DNA from: Verrucomicrobiota bacterium
Lineage (GTDB): Bacteria > Verrucomicrobiota > Kiritimatiellia > Kiritimatiellales > Tichowtungiaceae
Assembly: GCA_030153935.1 (NCBI GenBank)
Contig: JASKKX010000002.1
Location: 1 to 50,996 of the forward strand
Length of the DNA stretch: 50,996 nucleotides
Reading direction: 5' to 3'
Part shown: positions 1 to 9,030 of the stretch, piece by piece
How the letters are laid out: each line of letters opens with the position of its first letter
How positions within the stretch are numbered: position 1 is the stretch's first letter
Program-made: the position numbers and the translations under genes
The notes under the pieces: model-generated
Seen by the model: only the letters and a program-made list of their open reading frames with translations
Told to the model about the DNA's origin: nothing
Database searches by the model: none

Positions 1-1
1 C

Positions 2-529
2 CGCCTGCCGCAGACCGGCCTCGAGTTGCTCTGCAGTGACCTCGCTGGAAATGAAAAGGCGCTCGCCGCCCTGCTCAACGGGGCCCCTCTGAAAGTTTTC
101 GCCCATAACGTCGAAACCGTCGAACGGCTCACTCCCAACGTCCGTGACCGCAAAGCCTCCTTCAGCCGCAGCCTGCGCATACTGGAAAGAGCCAAAGAGC
201 TGCGCCCGGATATCATGACCAAATCGAGCCTCATGGCCGGACTCGGCGAAACCGAAGAGGACGTTCTCGCCACGCTGAACGCTTTGCGTAAAGCGGGTGT
301 CGAACTGCTTACCATCGGACAGTACCTTGCGCCGACCCGTACACACTACCCCGTCCTCTCTTTCCCGAGACCCGATCAGTTCGCACAGTGGGAACAGCTT
401 GCGCTCGGCCTCGGCTTCCGCGCCGCCGCCTGCGGTCCGCTGGTCCGCTCATCGTTCCAGGCCGGCGATTTGTATCGCGCCGCCATAAAAAACGGAACAG
501 ACTCGTTTGTTTCCAAACTAAAGGAATAA
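2..529 (+). CDS. lipA: Lipoyl synthase, C-terminal part (5' end outside window)
   Basis: Translation NVETVERLTPNVRDRKASFSRSLRILERAKELRPDIMTKSSLMAGLGETEEDV...GPLVRSSFQAG is the LipA radical SAM C-terminal half; open to window edge. Confidence 0.95.
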   Translation, partial: RLPQTGLELLCSDLAGNEKALAALLNGAPLKVFAHNVETVERLTPNVRDRKASFSRSLRILERAKELRPDIMTKSSLMAGLGETEEDVLATLNALRKAGVELLTIGQYLAPTRTHYPVLSFPRPDQFAQWEQLALGLGFRAAACGPLVRSSFQAGDLYRAAIKNGTDSFVSKLKE

Positions 530-541
530 GGAGAATACAAT

Positions 542-1147
542 ATGAAAACAGCAGATGCTATTCGCGCACGCCGCGCCGTCAAACATTTTGATGCCAGCCA
601 CCGCATGACCGAAAAGGAAAGAACCGAACTCCTGTCACTGGCCGTTCTGTCTCCCACTGCCTTCAATATTCAGAATTGGCGGTTTGTTGTGGTAACCGAT
701 ACGGAGCTGCGCAAACAAATTCGAGCCGTGGCCTGGGATCAGGCGCAGGTGACAGATGCCTCGCTGTTCATTGTTCTGTGCGCCGACCTCAGATCCTGGG
801 AAAAACAGCCCGTCCGCTACTGGGTGAACGCCCCGAAAGAAGTTCAGGAACTCATGGTTCCCGCTATCGACGCGTACTATCGGGATAAAGATCAGGTTCA
901 GCGGGATGAAGCCATGCGCTCCTGCGGCATCGCTGCTCAGACATTAATGCTGGCAGCGAAATCAATGGGCTATGACTCCTGTCCGATGGACGGTTTCGAT
1001 TACGAAAAAGTCGGCGAACTGATTCATCTTCCCGAGGATCATGTGGTTGCCCTGTTTGTTGCCATCGGCAAAGGCACCCAAGAGGCGTGGCCGCTCCCCG
1101 GCCAGCTCGGCCTCGATGAAGTGGTCATCCAGAACCGCTTTGCCTGA
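542..1147 (+). CDS. Nitroreductase family protein
   Basis: MKTADAIRARRAVKHFD...LSPTAFNIQNWRFVVV, nitroreductase fold signature. Confidence 0.9.
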   Translation: MKTADAIRARRAVKHFDASHRMTEKERTELLSLAVLSPTAFNIQNWRFVVVTDTELRKQIRAVAWDQAQVTDASLFIVLCADLRSWEKQPVRYWVNAPKEVQELMVPAIDAYYRDKDQVQRDEAMRSCGIAAQTLMLAAKSMGYDSCPMDGFDYEKVGELIHLPEDHVVALFVAIGKGTQEAWPLPGQLGLDEVVIQNRFA

Positions 1148-1835
1148 CCGGACTCCGGGGATTGAATCCGTTGCGGAGGGTCTGAACTGAAAAAAACACT
1201 TCGGTGTGAATCCGTTCGGCAGGCACACCGCGGGCGCGGAGAAGATCAAACGCTTCATCGGTCATGGCGTCGTAGCCGCAAAGAAAAAAATCTGCGTCGT
1301 CCGGTAGAGTCACCGTTTCGAGCAGGCCGGTCAACCGTCCCTGATGAGTTTCCCCCTCGGCGGGTTCGCGCGACACCGCCAGTTGCAATGTCGTGTGCTG
1401 ACGCAGCAGTGACAGTTCCACGGCATCCCGGTGATAACGCACACCGTATAGACAAAGCACCGCACTCTGTGCATCCCGGGAGGAACGCAGGACACTCAGA
1501 AACGGCGCAATGCCGACTCCTGTGGCAACAAATACAGATGCCGGCCCTTTTCCGCCCGGACGGAAATCACCGAACGGCAGGCTCACCCGCACAACATCAC
1601 CGGGGCGTCTTGTCGCCAACCAGGTGCTGACCGACCCCTTGCGCGCCCGGCGGATCAGAAACCGCAGCACCGGCTCCTCCGGCCCCGAGGCCAGACTGTA
1701 GGGCCGCGAATCGCCGGTGGATGTAAACAGCACGGCACACTGGCCCGGCGTAAAAACATACTCCCCACGCTCCAGCGACAGCTCATAAATTTCCGGCGTG
1801 AAAAACCGGACGTTTCTGACCGCAAGCTCAAACAT
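1125..1835 (-). CDS. FAD/NAD(P)-binding oxidoreductase (ferredoxin reductase-like)
   Basis: RPYSLASGPEEP (FAD), GVGIAPFLSVLR (NAD) motifs; start at MFELAVRNVRF preferred over upstream M at 1877. Confidence 0.85.
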   Translation of the reverse strand: MFELAVRNVRFFTPEIYELSLERGEYVFTPGQCAVLFTSTGDSRPYSLASGPEEPVLRFLIRRARKGSVSTWLATRRPGDVVRVSLPFGDFRPGGKGPASVFVATGVGIAPFLSVLRSSRDAQSAVLCLYGVRYHRDAVELSLLRQHTTLQLAVSREPAEGETHQGRLTGLLETVTLPDDADFFLCGYDAMTDEAFDLLRARGVPAERIHTEVFFSVQTLRNGFNPRSPVRQSGSG

Positions 1836-2028
1836 GAGCGAAAAAGTCTGACTAACACTCCGGGAAGTCAAGCCCAAGAAAATTTTTACATACAGAAATA
1901 ACGGGCAATGAGGCCGAGTATTTCTTTATTCCGTTTTGGTTTTCCTTTGTTCCCATCCGTTAAAGATAAAAAATTCTCCAGCAATAGCCGTTACTTTTCT
2001 GACCGGCTGCGGTAAACTGCTTCGCATT

Positions 2029-3249
2029 ATGAGAATCAATCCTTTTAAAGCCTGGCGGCCGACTGCTGAGAAGGCCGGGGAAATCGCATCCGTACCCTAC
2101 GATGTTGTCGACGTCAAACAGGCCCGCGAGCTGGCCGAGGACAACCCGCTCTCTTTCCTGCATGTGGTCCGCTCTGAAATTGATCTGCCCGACGATACCC
2201 ATCCGTATGATGACGCGGTCTACACGAAGGCAGTTGAAAATTTCAACGCCCTTAAACAGAGCGGCGCACTGATCCGCGACGAAAAACCCGGCATTTACCT
2301 CTACAGCCAGCAGATGGGCGAACACGTCCAGTACGGCATTGTCGCCTGCTGCCACATTGAGGACTATGAAAAAGGGCTCATTAAAATTCACGAAAAAACC
2401 CGCAAAGCTAAAGAACAGGACCGCACCCGCCATGTCGATGAGCTCAACGCCAATACCGGCCCGGTTTTCCTGACCTACCGCGACAGCGAACTCATCACCG
2501 GTCTCATGCAGCAGATCGCCGCCACCGAACCGATTTATCAGCTGACCGCACAGGACGGCATCATTCACACCGTTTGGCGGGTTGAAGAAACCGGCCAGTT
2601 CGCCGCCGCCTTCGCAACCATCCCGGCCTTCTACGTCGCCGACGGGCATCATCGCTCTGCCAGCGCCGTTGCCGTCGGCCGGGCGCGCCGCGAAGCCAAC
2701 CCGGACCACACCGGCGACGAACCCTACAACTGGTTTCTCAGCGTCATTTTCCCTGCCAGACAGCTTAAAATTCTGCCCTACAACCGCGTCGTTCTCGATC
2801 TGAACGGCATGAGTCGGAATGAGTTTTTCCAGGCATTGGAAAAATCTTTCACAGTAAAAGAAACCGAAAAGAAAGTTCCGGATGCGACTGGATCAGTCTG
2901 CATGTATATCGATCGCAAATGGTTTGAACTCACACCTCAAGAAGCCGTCTCCAACGATCCAGTCGACTCGCTCGACGTCAGCATCCTGCAGGATCGCGTC
3001 CTCGCGCCGCTGCTCGGCATCGACGACCCGCGCGAAAGCAACCGCATCGACTTTGTCGGCGGTATCCATGGAACCGATGAACTCGAACGCCGAGTCAATG
3101 CCGGCGAAGCCGTCGTCGCCTTTTCGCTCTATCCGACCACGCTGGACCAGCTCATGGCCGTCGCTGATGCCGGTCGGCTCATGCCGCCCAAAAGCACCTG
3201 GTTCGAACCGAAACTCCGCTCCGGCCTGCTCGTCAATACACTCGATTAA
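2029..3249 (+). CDS. DUF1015 family protein
   Basis: MRINPFKAWRPTAEKAGEIASVPYDVVD...YVADGHHRSASA...PKSTWFEPKLRSGLLV is characteristic of DUF1015. Confidence 0.9.
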   Translation: MRINPFKAWRPTAEKAGEIASVPYDVVDVKQARELAEDNPLSFLHVVRSEIDLPDDTHPYDDAVYTKAVENFNALKQSGALIRDEKPGIYLYSQQMGEHVQYGIVACCHIEDYEKGLIKIHEKTRKAKEQDRTRHVDELNANTGPVFLTYRDSELITGLMQQIAATEPIYQLTAQDGIIHTVWRVEETGQFAAAFATIPAFYVADGHHRSASAVAVGRARREANPDHTGDEPYNWFLSVIFPARQLKILPYNRVVLDLNGMSRNEFFQALEKSFTVKETEKKVPDATGSVCMYIDRKWFELTPQEAVSNDPVDSLDVSILQDRVLAPLLGIDDPRESNRIDFVGGIHGTDELERRVNAGEAVVAFSLYPTTLDQLMAVADAGRLMPPKSTWFEPKLRSGLLVNTLD

Positions 3250-3281
3250 ACTCTGTATCCGGATAATGGCTTTTTATTTCA

Positions 3282-3323
3282 ATCATTCATTAAGTATCGA
3301 TTGACTTCTATCGGTGTAGATTG
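3282..3323. promoter_or_regulatory. Putative operator: three ATC[AG][ATG]T units with exact 14-bp period overlapping the rex promoter
   Basis: ATCATT(3282) ATCGAT(3296) ATCGGT(3310), spacing 14 and 14. Confidence 0.6.
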
Positions 3324-3330
3324 TTATACT
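3301..3330 (+). promoter_or_regulatory. Putative sigma70-like promoter of rex
   Basis: TTGACT (3301-3306), 18 bp, TATACT (3325-3330); 5/6 match in both boxes. Confidence 0.55.
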
Positions 3331-3351
3331 TTTCGTTAACGGAGATATTCA

Positions 3352-3999
3352 ATGAGTGAACTGGAACGAAAAACCGCCGGAGTACCGACCCTGAAACGCC
3401 TGCCGCTCTATTTGCGGCTGTTGCGGCAAATGAAAGAAGCCGGAGAGGAATACGCTTCCGGCGCGGTCGTCGCCCGCGAACTGGGACTCGATCCGATTGT
3501 CGTCCGCAAAGACCTCGCCATCACCGGAGCCGTCGGCCGCCCGCGCCTTGGATTTCACATGGACGAAATTATTACGGCCATCGAAAACTTTCTAGGCTGG
3601 TCGAACACCTCCGATGCCTTCCTTGCCGGGGTCGGCAACCTTGGCACCGCCCTGCTCGGCTACCAGGGTTTCGAACAGCACGGCATGTGCATTGTCGCTG
3701 CCTTCGACGCCAATCCGGAAATCATCGGACAAAAAATCCACGGAAAAACCATTCTCAACATTAACAAACTGCCGACACTCGCCAAGCGGATGCACGTTCA
3801 GATCGGCATCATCACCGCCACCGCCTCCGTCGCACAGGGCATTGCCGACACCATGATCGCCGGCGGAATCCGCGGCATCTGGAATTTCACTCCGGCCAAA
3901 CTCAACGTGCCGAAACACGTCATCCTCCAGCGCGAAGATCTTGCCTCCAGCCTGGCTGTTCTCTCGCATCGGCTCCTGATCGGCCATGTCCCGAGCTGA
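3352..3999 (+). CDS. rex: Redox-sensing transcriptional repressor Rex
   Basis: Winged helix with VVRKDLA, Rossmann GVGNLGTALL, AAFDANPEIIG; Rex family. Confidence 0.93.
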   Translation: MSELERKTAGVPTLKRLPLYLRLLRQMKEAGEEYASGAVVARELGLDPIVVRKDLAITGAVGRPRLGFHMDEIITAIENFLGWSNTSDAFLAGVGNLGTALLGYQGFEQHGMCIVAAFDANPEIIGQKIHGKTILNINKLPTLAKRMHVQIGIITATASVAQGIADTMIAGGIRGIWNFTPAKLNVPKHVILQREDLASSLAVLSHRLLIGHVPS

Positions 4000-4088
4000 A
4001 AAAACCGGCAGGACACTGAAACCGGTTGAATGATCCCGTTCATTCACTGTATTTCAGGAATTCATATTCAGCGTGAAGACTGTTCCAC

Positions 4089-5522
4089 TCAGGAATGTTC
4101 CAGCAGCTGCGCAAGTTTTCGTCCGGCGACAACCGGATTGCAGAGTACGCCCGGACCGCTCATGCACCCGCCTTCACAGCACATGACTTCAATGAAGTTG
4201 CCGTCGCCGTCGCGGGTTGCCGCCGCTTTCAGCCGCATCAGCGATTTGCTGTCGAGCCCGTTGAAGCAAACCGGTTTCAGGTCGGCCTGTTCTTCCGCCA
4301 ACTGAGCGCGGATGGCACCGGTGACCCCGCCGCTGACAGCGAAACCGCGTCCGCCGGCCTGTGCCGGATGTTCGAACGGCTTCGACTCGCATTCCTGCAC
4401 GTCGATTCCGGCAGCAATCAGTATGGCCCCAAGCTCCTCAAAGGTCAGTACATAGTCTATATTCGGATTGTTCAGTGCTTCTGTCCGCTTGGCGATACAC
4501 GGGCCGATGAATACGGTAACCGCTTCGAAATCGGCCTCTTTGATCATGCGCCCGCTGATGGCCATCGGAGAAGGAGTATGCGAAATGAACTTTTCGAGTT
4601 CCGGCAGATGCTTGTTCACAGCTTCAACATAGGCCGGGCAGCAGGAAGTGGTCATAAAGGGCGCTCCGGCTTTAATGCGCTCTTTCCATTCTGCCGCCTC
4701 GCGCCGAACGGTTTCGTCGGCGCCGACAGCAACTTCCGCGATCCGGGTAAATCCAAGCTGCTCAAGAGCGGCGGCAATCCGGCCGAGATCGCCGGGAAAC
4801 TGGCCGACGATCGATGGGGCCAGCAGGGCGATACCTTTCTTTCCGCTCTTCAGCATTTTCAGCACATCAATCATCTGCGACCGGTCCTGAATGGCAGCAA
4901 ACGGACAGGCGCGGGCGCACTGCCCGCAGGCAATACACTTTTTATGATCAATGACTTCCCGTCCGTCTTCGTCTTTGAAGACCGCTTTGACCGGACAGAT
5001 TTCTTCGCAGGGAACCGGTGTGCGCACGACAGCATTATACGGACAGGCTTGCATACAGAGTCCGCAATTCACACATTTATCCGGGTTGATCACTGCGCGT
5101 CCGTTGATCATCTCAATGGCATCTTTCGGGCAGTTGGTCTGACAGGCGCGACCCAGGCAGCCGCGGCAGGCGTTGGTGACCAGATACTGGCTTTTCAGAC
5201 AGGCGCTGCAGGCGATGTCAATGACGGTCAAGGCAACGCTTTCGACCGCCTCGCGTTTCAATGCCCGGTTGAAATAATTCCGCAGCGGAGTCAGTTCATC
5301 GGTTTCATCTTCGACACCGAATCCGAGTGCCGCCATGGTGCGGTATTTGAGCACTTCGCGATCCTTGTAGACACAGCAGCGGGACGCCGCCCCGCCCTTC
5401 GGGCGTATTTTTATCGGAATATGGTCGATCGCATCCTCCGGATTGTCGCTCATGAAGGCTTCAGCCACATGAACAAGCACTTCTTTGCGAATACGGTTTG
5501 CCTGATTATCATACCGCATCAC
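4089..5522 (-). CDS. [FeFe]-hydrogenase, group B-like, with 4Fe-4S clusters
   Basis: H-cluster motifs TSCCPAY, FIGPCIAK, EVMCCEGGCMSGPG; several CxxCxxCxxxC ferredoxin clusters. Confidence 0.88.
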   Translation of the reverse strand: MMRYDNQANRIRKEVLVHVAEAFMSDNPEDAIDHIPIKIRPKGGAASRCCVYKDREVLKYRTMAALGFGVEDETDELTPLRNYFNRALKREAVESVALTVIDIACSACLKSQYLVTNACRGCLGRACQTNCPKDAIEMINGRAVINPDKCVNCGLCMQACPYNAVVRTPVPCEEICPVKAVFKDEDGREVIDHKKCIACGQCARACPFAAIQDRSQMIDVLKMLKSGKKGIALLAPSIVGQFPGDLGRIAAALEQLGFTRIAEVAVGADETVRREAAEWKERIKAGAPFMTTSCCPAYVEAVNKHLPELEKFISHTPSPMAISGRMIKEADFEAVTVFIGPCIAKRTEALNNPNIDYVLTFEELGAILIAAGIDVQECESKPFEHPAQAGGRGFAVSGGVTGAIRAQLAEEQADLKPVCFNGLDSKSLMRLKAAATRDGDGNFIEVMCCEGGCMSGPGVLCNPVVAGRKLAQLLEHS

Positions 5523-5793
5523 AACGGTCTCCTTTGCTGCCGATCAGTATCCGGTCACAGGCTTCAATCAGGCTTTCAGCCGATACATTACTGAGCAGCA
5601 TCCGATTCACGCGGGCAAACGGCGGACGGCCGTTCCGCGGATCGCCGCATACTCCGAGGCAGTGTGACCCGCAGATGTTCACATGCGGACGCAACCGGGC
5701 CGGAAGCTCTTCGGCCAGATTCAGAAGGTGCCCCGCGCCCATAACGAAGCAGGTGGTTCCTGTGCAGATTTCAACATCAATCAGTTCATCCAT
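5509..5793 (-). CDS. [2Fe-2S] ferredoxin, thioredoxin-like
   Basis: DVEICTGTTCFVMGAGHLL...NICGSHCLGVCGD, NuoE/HndA-like cysteine pattern. Confidence 0.8.
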   Translation of the reverse strand: MDELIDVEICTGTTCFVMGAGHLLNLAEELPARLRPHVNICGSHCLGVCGDPRNGRPPFARVNRMLLSNVSAESLIEACDRILIGSKGDRCDAV

Positions 5794-5808
5794 GTCTATG
5801 TCTCCGTT

Positions 5809-6984
5809 CTAGATATAACGAATATTCACTTCTTTCAGATAGTTCTCTTCAAGTACCTGTTTAATCCGTTTGAGCAGGTTGCGTCGGATTTCCAAATCGA
5901 CCGGCAGGCTCGGATCCTGATGGGCATCGTTGATGCGCGTCCCGACGACGAATTCAATCACATCGCTTTCCCGCAGCAACTCGACGAGCTGTGTCGCCGC
6001 ATTGCTTTCCATCGGCAAATTTCCGCTTTCAAGGATGCGCTGCACCTCGGTGAGGGTGAGAATGCCTTCCGTTACCAAATCGACTCCCTCCATAAGCGAT
6101 ACGGGGGGAAAAGGCGACTGCCCGCGCAGCAGCGGTGTGCGCAGCGGACGGCTCAGCTCGCGGGCGATAATTTCGGCGCTGGTTCCGCCGCAAATGATTT
6201 TTCGTCCGTCAAAGGTTTCGACCAGCCGGGCGAATTCCTGATCGCGCGCGGCGGCGTAGGGCGGCCCGGAAAGCACCAGGGTGCGGCGCGGCTTGCGCAT
6301 ATACACCGCCGCGCAGGTGGTATCGTCGCCCGCTCTGCGGCCCGGTTCTTTATTCAGCGCCTCGCAAACGATGCGCCGCACCAGATCGCGCGCGGAAATA
6401 TCGGGTTTTCCGGCCAGCAGATGCTGAACAAAGCCAACGACCCCGCTGCGCCGCCAACCCAGTTTATAAAACGACGTGCCCATGCCGGCCTCGGTGACCC
6501 CGTCCGAAAAAAAGATGAGCCGGTCTTCGGGCCGCGGTTCGTAGACGGTCAACCGCAATGTACGGTAGTCCTGATGCCGGCTGCCGAGTTCCTCACACGG
6601 CAGATCGATGACTTTTCCGTTACGAATACAAATAAACCGGGGATTCCCCTGTTCAATAACCCGTATAGTGCGGTTGTCGCGGCAGTCCACCACCGTGTAG
6701 GTGGCGTAGCCGATTTTGCGGACGGCGCAGATCGGCAACACATCCATCATAATTTCCGCCGACCGGATCATGTCCAGTTCACTTTGCGCAAATTTCAAGG
6801 CCATTTTGGCGGTCATCGACGCCAGGATACAGGCTTTCATTCCGCTGCCCAACCCGTCCGACAGCACAGAAATCACCCGCCCGCTCTCGCGGTCGCGATG
6901 CGATAGAAACGCATCGCCGCAGGCATTTTCGGTCGCTTTGCGGACCTGATAAAATTCGACTTCTTTAAACAGGCCGGCTTTCAC
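5809..6984 (-). CDS. SpoIIE/PP2C family protein phosphatase
   Basis: SDGLGSGMKA, FFSDGVTEAG, GDDTTCAAVYM metal/catalytic motifs; hydrogenase operon context. Confidence 0.87.
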   Translation of the reverse strand: MKAGLFKEVEFYQVRKATENACGDAFLSHRDRESGRVISVLSDGLGSGMKACILASMTAKMALKFAQSELDMIRSAEIMMDVLPICAVRKIGYATYTVVDCRDNRTIRVIEQGNPRFICIRNGKVIDLPCEELGSRHQDYRTLRLTVYEPRPEDRLIFFSDGVTEAGMGTSFYKLGWRRSGVVGFVQHLLAGKPDISARDLVRRIVCEALNKEPGRRAGDDTTCAAVYMRKPRRTLVLSGPPYAAARDQEFARLVETFDGRKIICGGTSAEIIARELSRPLRTPLLRGQSPFPPVSLMEGVDLVTEGILTLTEVQRILESGNLPMESNAATQLVELLRESDVIEFVVGTRINDAHQDPSLPVDLEIRRNLLKRIKQVLEENYLKEVNIRYI

Positions 6985-8696
6985 GGTTCGACGCCCTCCT
7001 CTCCGGCGTAATCATCGGCAATCGAGCGCAGCAGGATTTCGGTATCGGCCATATGTTCGCCGAGCTTGAAGGCGACTTCCTGCACCGTTGCCAGATTTTT
7101 GTTGATCACTTCGCGGGCCCGGCTGGCAATATGCTCGCGGCGGAGTTCGCTGGATGTGACATCGAAGAAAATCCCGCCGACGGTCTCGCCCTGCTCAATA
7201 ACAAAGATATGAATGTTGAGGATGCGGTTGCCCACACGCATCATATCGCAGTCATATTCCTCGCCGGTTTCCAGCACGCGCCGGAAAATTTCGGGAAAAG
7301 GAATGCTTCTGTCGAGCCGCGCTCCCTCCATTCCGGGTTTTGCCTGATACGTCAGAAGCAGTTCTTCGCCGAAGAGCCGCGCAAAGTTTTCATTGCACTC
7401 CACAATCCGCAGCGCGGCATCGGCAATCACGACACCTGACGGCATGCACCGCAGCAGCGCGTTGGCTTTTTTCTGCGCCCGTTTTCGAAGATTGGAAAGG
7501 CACATGGCCGGTTCCGCACATCCGGCCACGACAGCCAGCGCGAATGCGCAGCAGGTTTCGTAGCCGCACCCGCCGCAGTTGAGTTCATCGGCGGCGCTGT
7601 GTTTTCCGATGCTCGCAAGTGCTTCGGTCAGGCGGCGCGGGTCGATCGGCTCCGGTTCCGGGGCCGGGCGGTGAATCGTCATTCTCAGGTTCAGACCTGC
7701 CGGACCTGACGGCACATCGGGAAAAACGGTCCGGCGGCGGATTTCCAGCTCACCGTTCAATGCCATCTCTTTGCTTACACAAGGCCCTCCCAGACAGCCG
7801 CCGTCACAGGCCAGCAGTTCGAGAAACACCGGCTCCGCCGGAGGCATGGTTTTGAATCCATTCAGTGCGTGGCGGATATTCCGAAGTCCCGCCACACTCA
7901 GCAGCCGCGCCGGATTGTCTTTCAGACTCAAGCGAAGTGTCTCGTTCATGCCTCCGGCCATGGGATAAAGAGCGCCCTCTTTAGCCGCGTACGGCACAAA
8001 CGCTTCATCCGGAAAAACGTCTGCACCGCCCGGCAGGAGACCGGCTTCGCTGAGCCAGCGTTGAAGATCCTCAAACGTCAGGGCCACGTCAATCAGCTCT
8101 TCGTGTTCGTCGGCTTCACATTTTTTTGCGATGCAGGGTCCGATGAAAACCACGCCGGTTTTTTCTCCGAAGGTTTCACGCAGGAACTTGCCGTGCGCGA
8201 GCATCGGCGACAGCGTCGGCGTGAGCGCATCTGCCATTTCCGGGATATATTTACAGATATAATCCACGGCAACCGGACAGGCGGTCGAGAGATTCAGTTT
8301 CCGTCCGGCGGTTCTCAGCCGGTCGGCAACCGCATGATTGACCAGCTCGGCACCCAGCGCGGTTTCGCTGACGCCGGCAAAGCCGAGTTTTTTCAGTGCA
8401 TGGATCAAGGCCGCAGCCGGGACGCCGGGAAAGGCGGCGGCGTACGACGGGGCCAGCGAAACGAAAACGTTATCCAAACGATCCAGCAGATATTTCACGC
8501 GGCCCAAATCGTCGCGGATATGCTTGGCATGAGCCGGACAGACCTCGACGCAGCGGCCGCAGGCAATGCAGGCTCCCGCAATGACCGCCGCCCGGCCCTT
8601 TTCCACCTTGATGGCTTTTACCGGGCACTGACGCAGGCACTTGTAGCAGTCCTGACATTCTGTCTCGACCGTATAAACAGGAAAGGTCTTGTTCAT
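6981..8696 (-). CDS. Putative sensory [FeFe]-hydrogenase (group C/HydS-like) with 4Fe-4S and PAS domains
   Basis: N-terminal ferredoxin clusters, H-cluster motifs STACP, FIGPCIAKK, ACDGGCLGGPC, CGGCGYETC cluster, then PAS-like CMPSGVVIADAALRIVECNENFARLFG. Confidence 0.87.
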   Translation of the reverse strand: MNKTFPVYTVETECQDCYKCLRQCPVKAIKVEKGRAAVIAGACIACGRCVEVCPAHAKHIRDDLGRVKYLLDRLDNVFVSLAPSYAAAFPGVPAAALIHALKKLGFAGVSETALGAELVNHAVADRLRTAGRKLNLSTACPVAVDYICKYIPEMADALTPTLSPMLAHGKFLRETFGEKTGVVFIGPCIAKKCEADEHEELIDVALTFEDLQRWLSEAGLLPGGADVFPDEAFVPYAAKEGALYPMAGGMNETLRLSLKDNPARLLSVAGLRNIRHALNGFKTMPPAEPVFLELLACDGGCLGGPCVSKEMALNGELEIRRRTVFPDVPSGPAGLNLRMTIHRPAPEPEPIDPRRLTEALASIGKHSAADELNCGGCGYETCCAFALAVVAGCAEPAMCLSNLRKRAQKKANALLRCMPSGVVIADAALRIVECNENFARLFGEELLLTYQAKPGMEGARLDRSIPFPEIFRRVLETGEEYDCDMMRVGNRILNIHIFVIEQGETVGGIFFDVTSSELRREHIASRAREVINKNLATVQEVAFKLGEHMADTEILLRSIADDYAGEEGVEP

Positions 8697-8968
8697 TTTC
8701 CACCCTCCTTTGCCGGGCAGAATTCCCGGAGAATATCCAGCAGGGTTTCCCGATCCACCTTATGGAAACGCCGACCGTTCACAAGCAGGTTCGGCCCTTC
8801 AGCACAGCAGCCTTCGCAGCGGGTTCCTGTCAGTTCGACGTCGGCTTGCAGCCGGTTTTTATCAAGCCAGTTCTCGATCACTTCCAGATTAGCCCCGTTG
8901 CCGCGGGCGAAACAGGAGCTGCCCATGCACACCGTAATCGTCACTGTGTTCCGCTTTTCAGTTTTCAT
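8693..8968 (-). CDS. [2Fe-2S] ferredoxin, thioredoxin-like
   Basis: VCMGSSCFARGN...GTRCEGCCAEGPNLLVNGRRF. Confidence 0.82.
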   Translation of the reverse strand: MKTEKRNTVTITVCMGSSCFARGNGANLEVIENWLDKNRLQADVELTGTRCEGCCAEGPNLLVNGRRFHKVDRETLLDILREFCPAKEGGK

Positions 8969-9030
8969 CTGAACCTCCTGTTTCTCTGTTTTCCGCCCAT
9001 CCCGAAAAAAAGTTTAAAATTATGGTTGCA

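Noticed and set aside
4095-5594. 499-aa plus-strand ORF
   Set aside because: Antisense to the group B hydrogenase, whose motifs are unambiguous; composition looks like mirror coding of a GC-rich gene
7869-8972. 367-aa plus-strand ORF
   Set aside because: Antisense to the sensory hydrogenase; no recognisable domain
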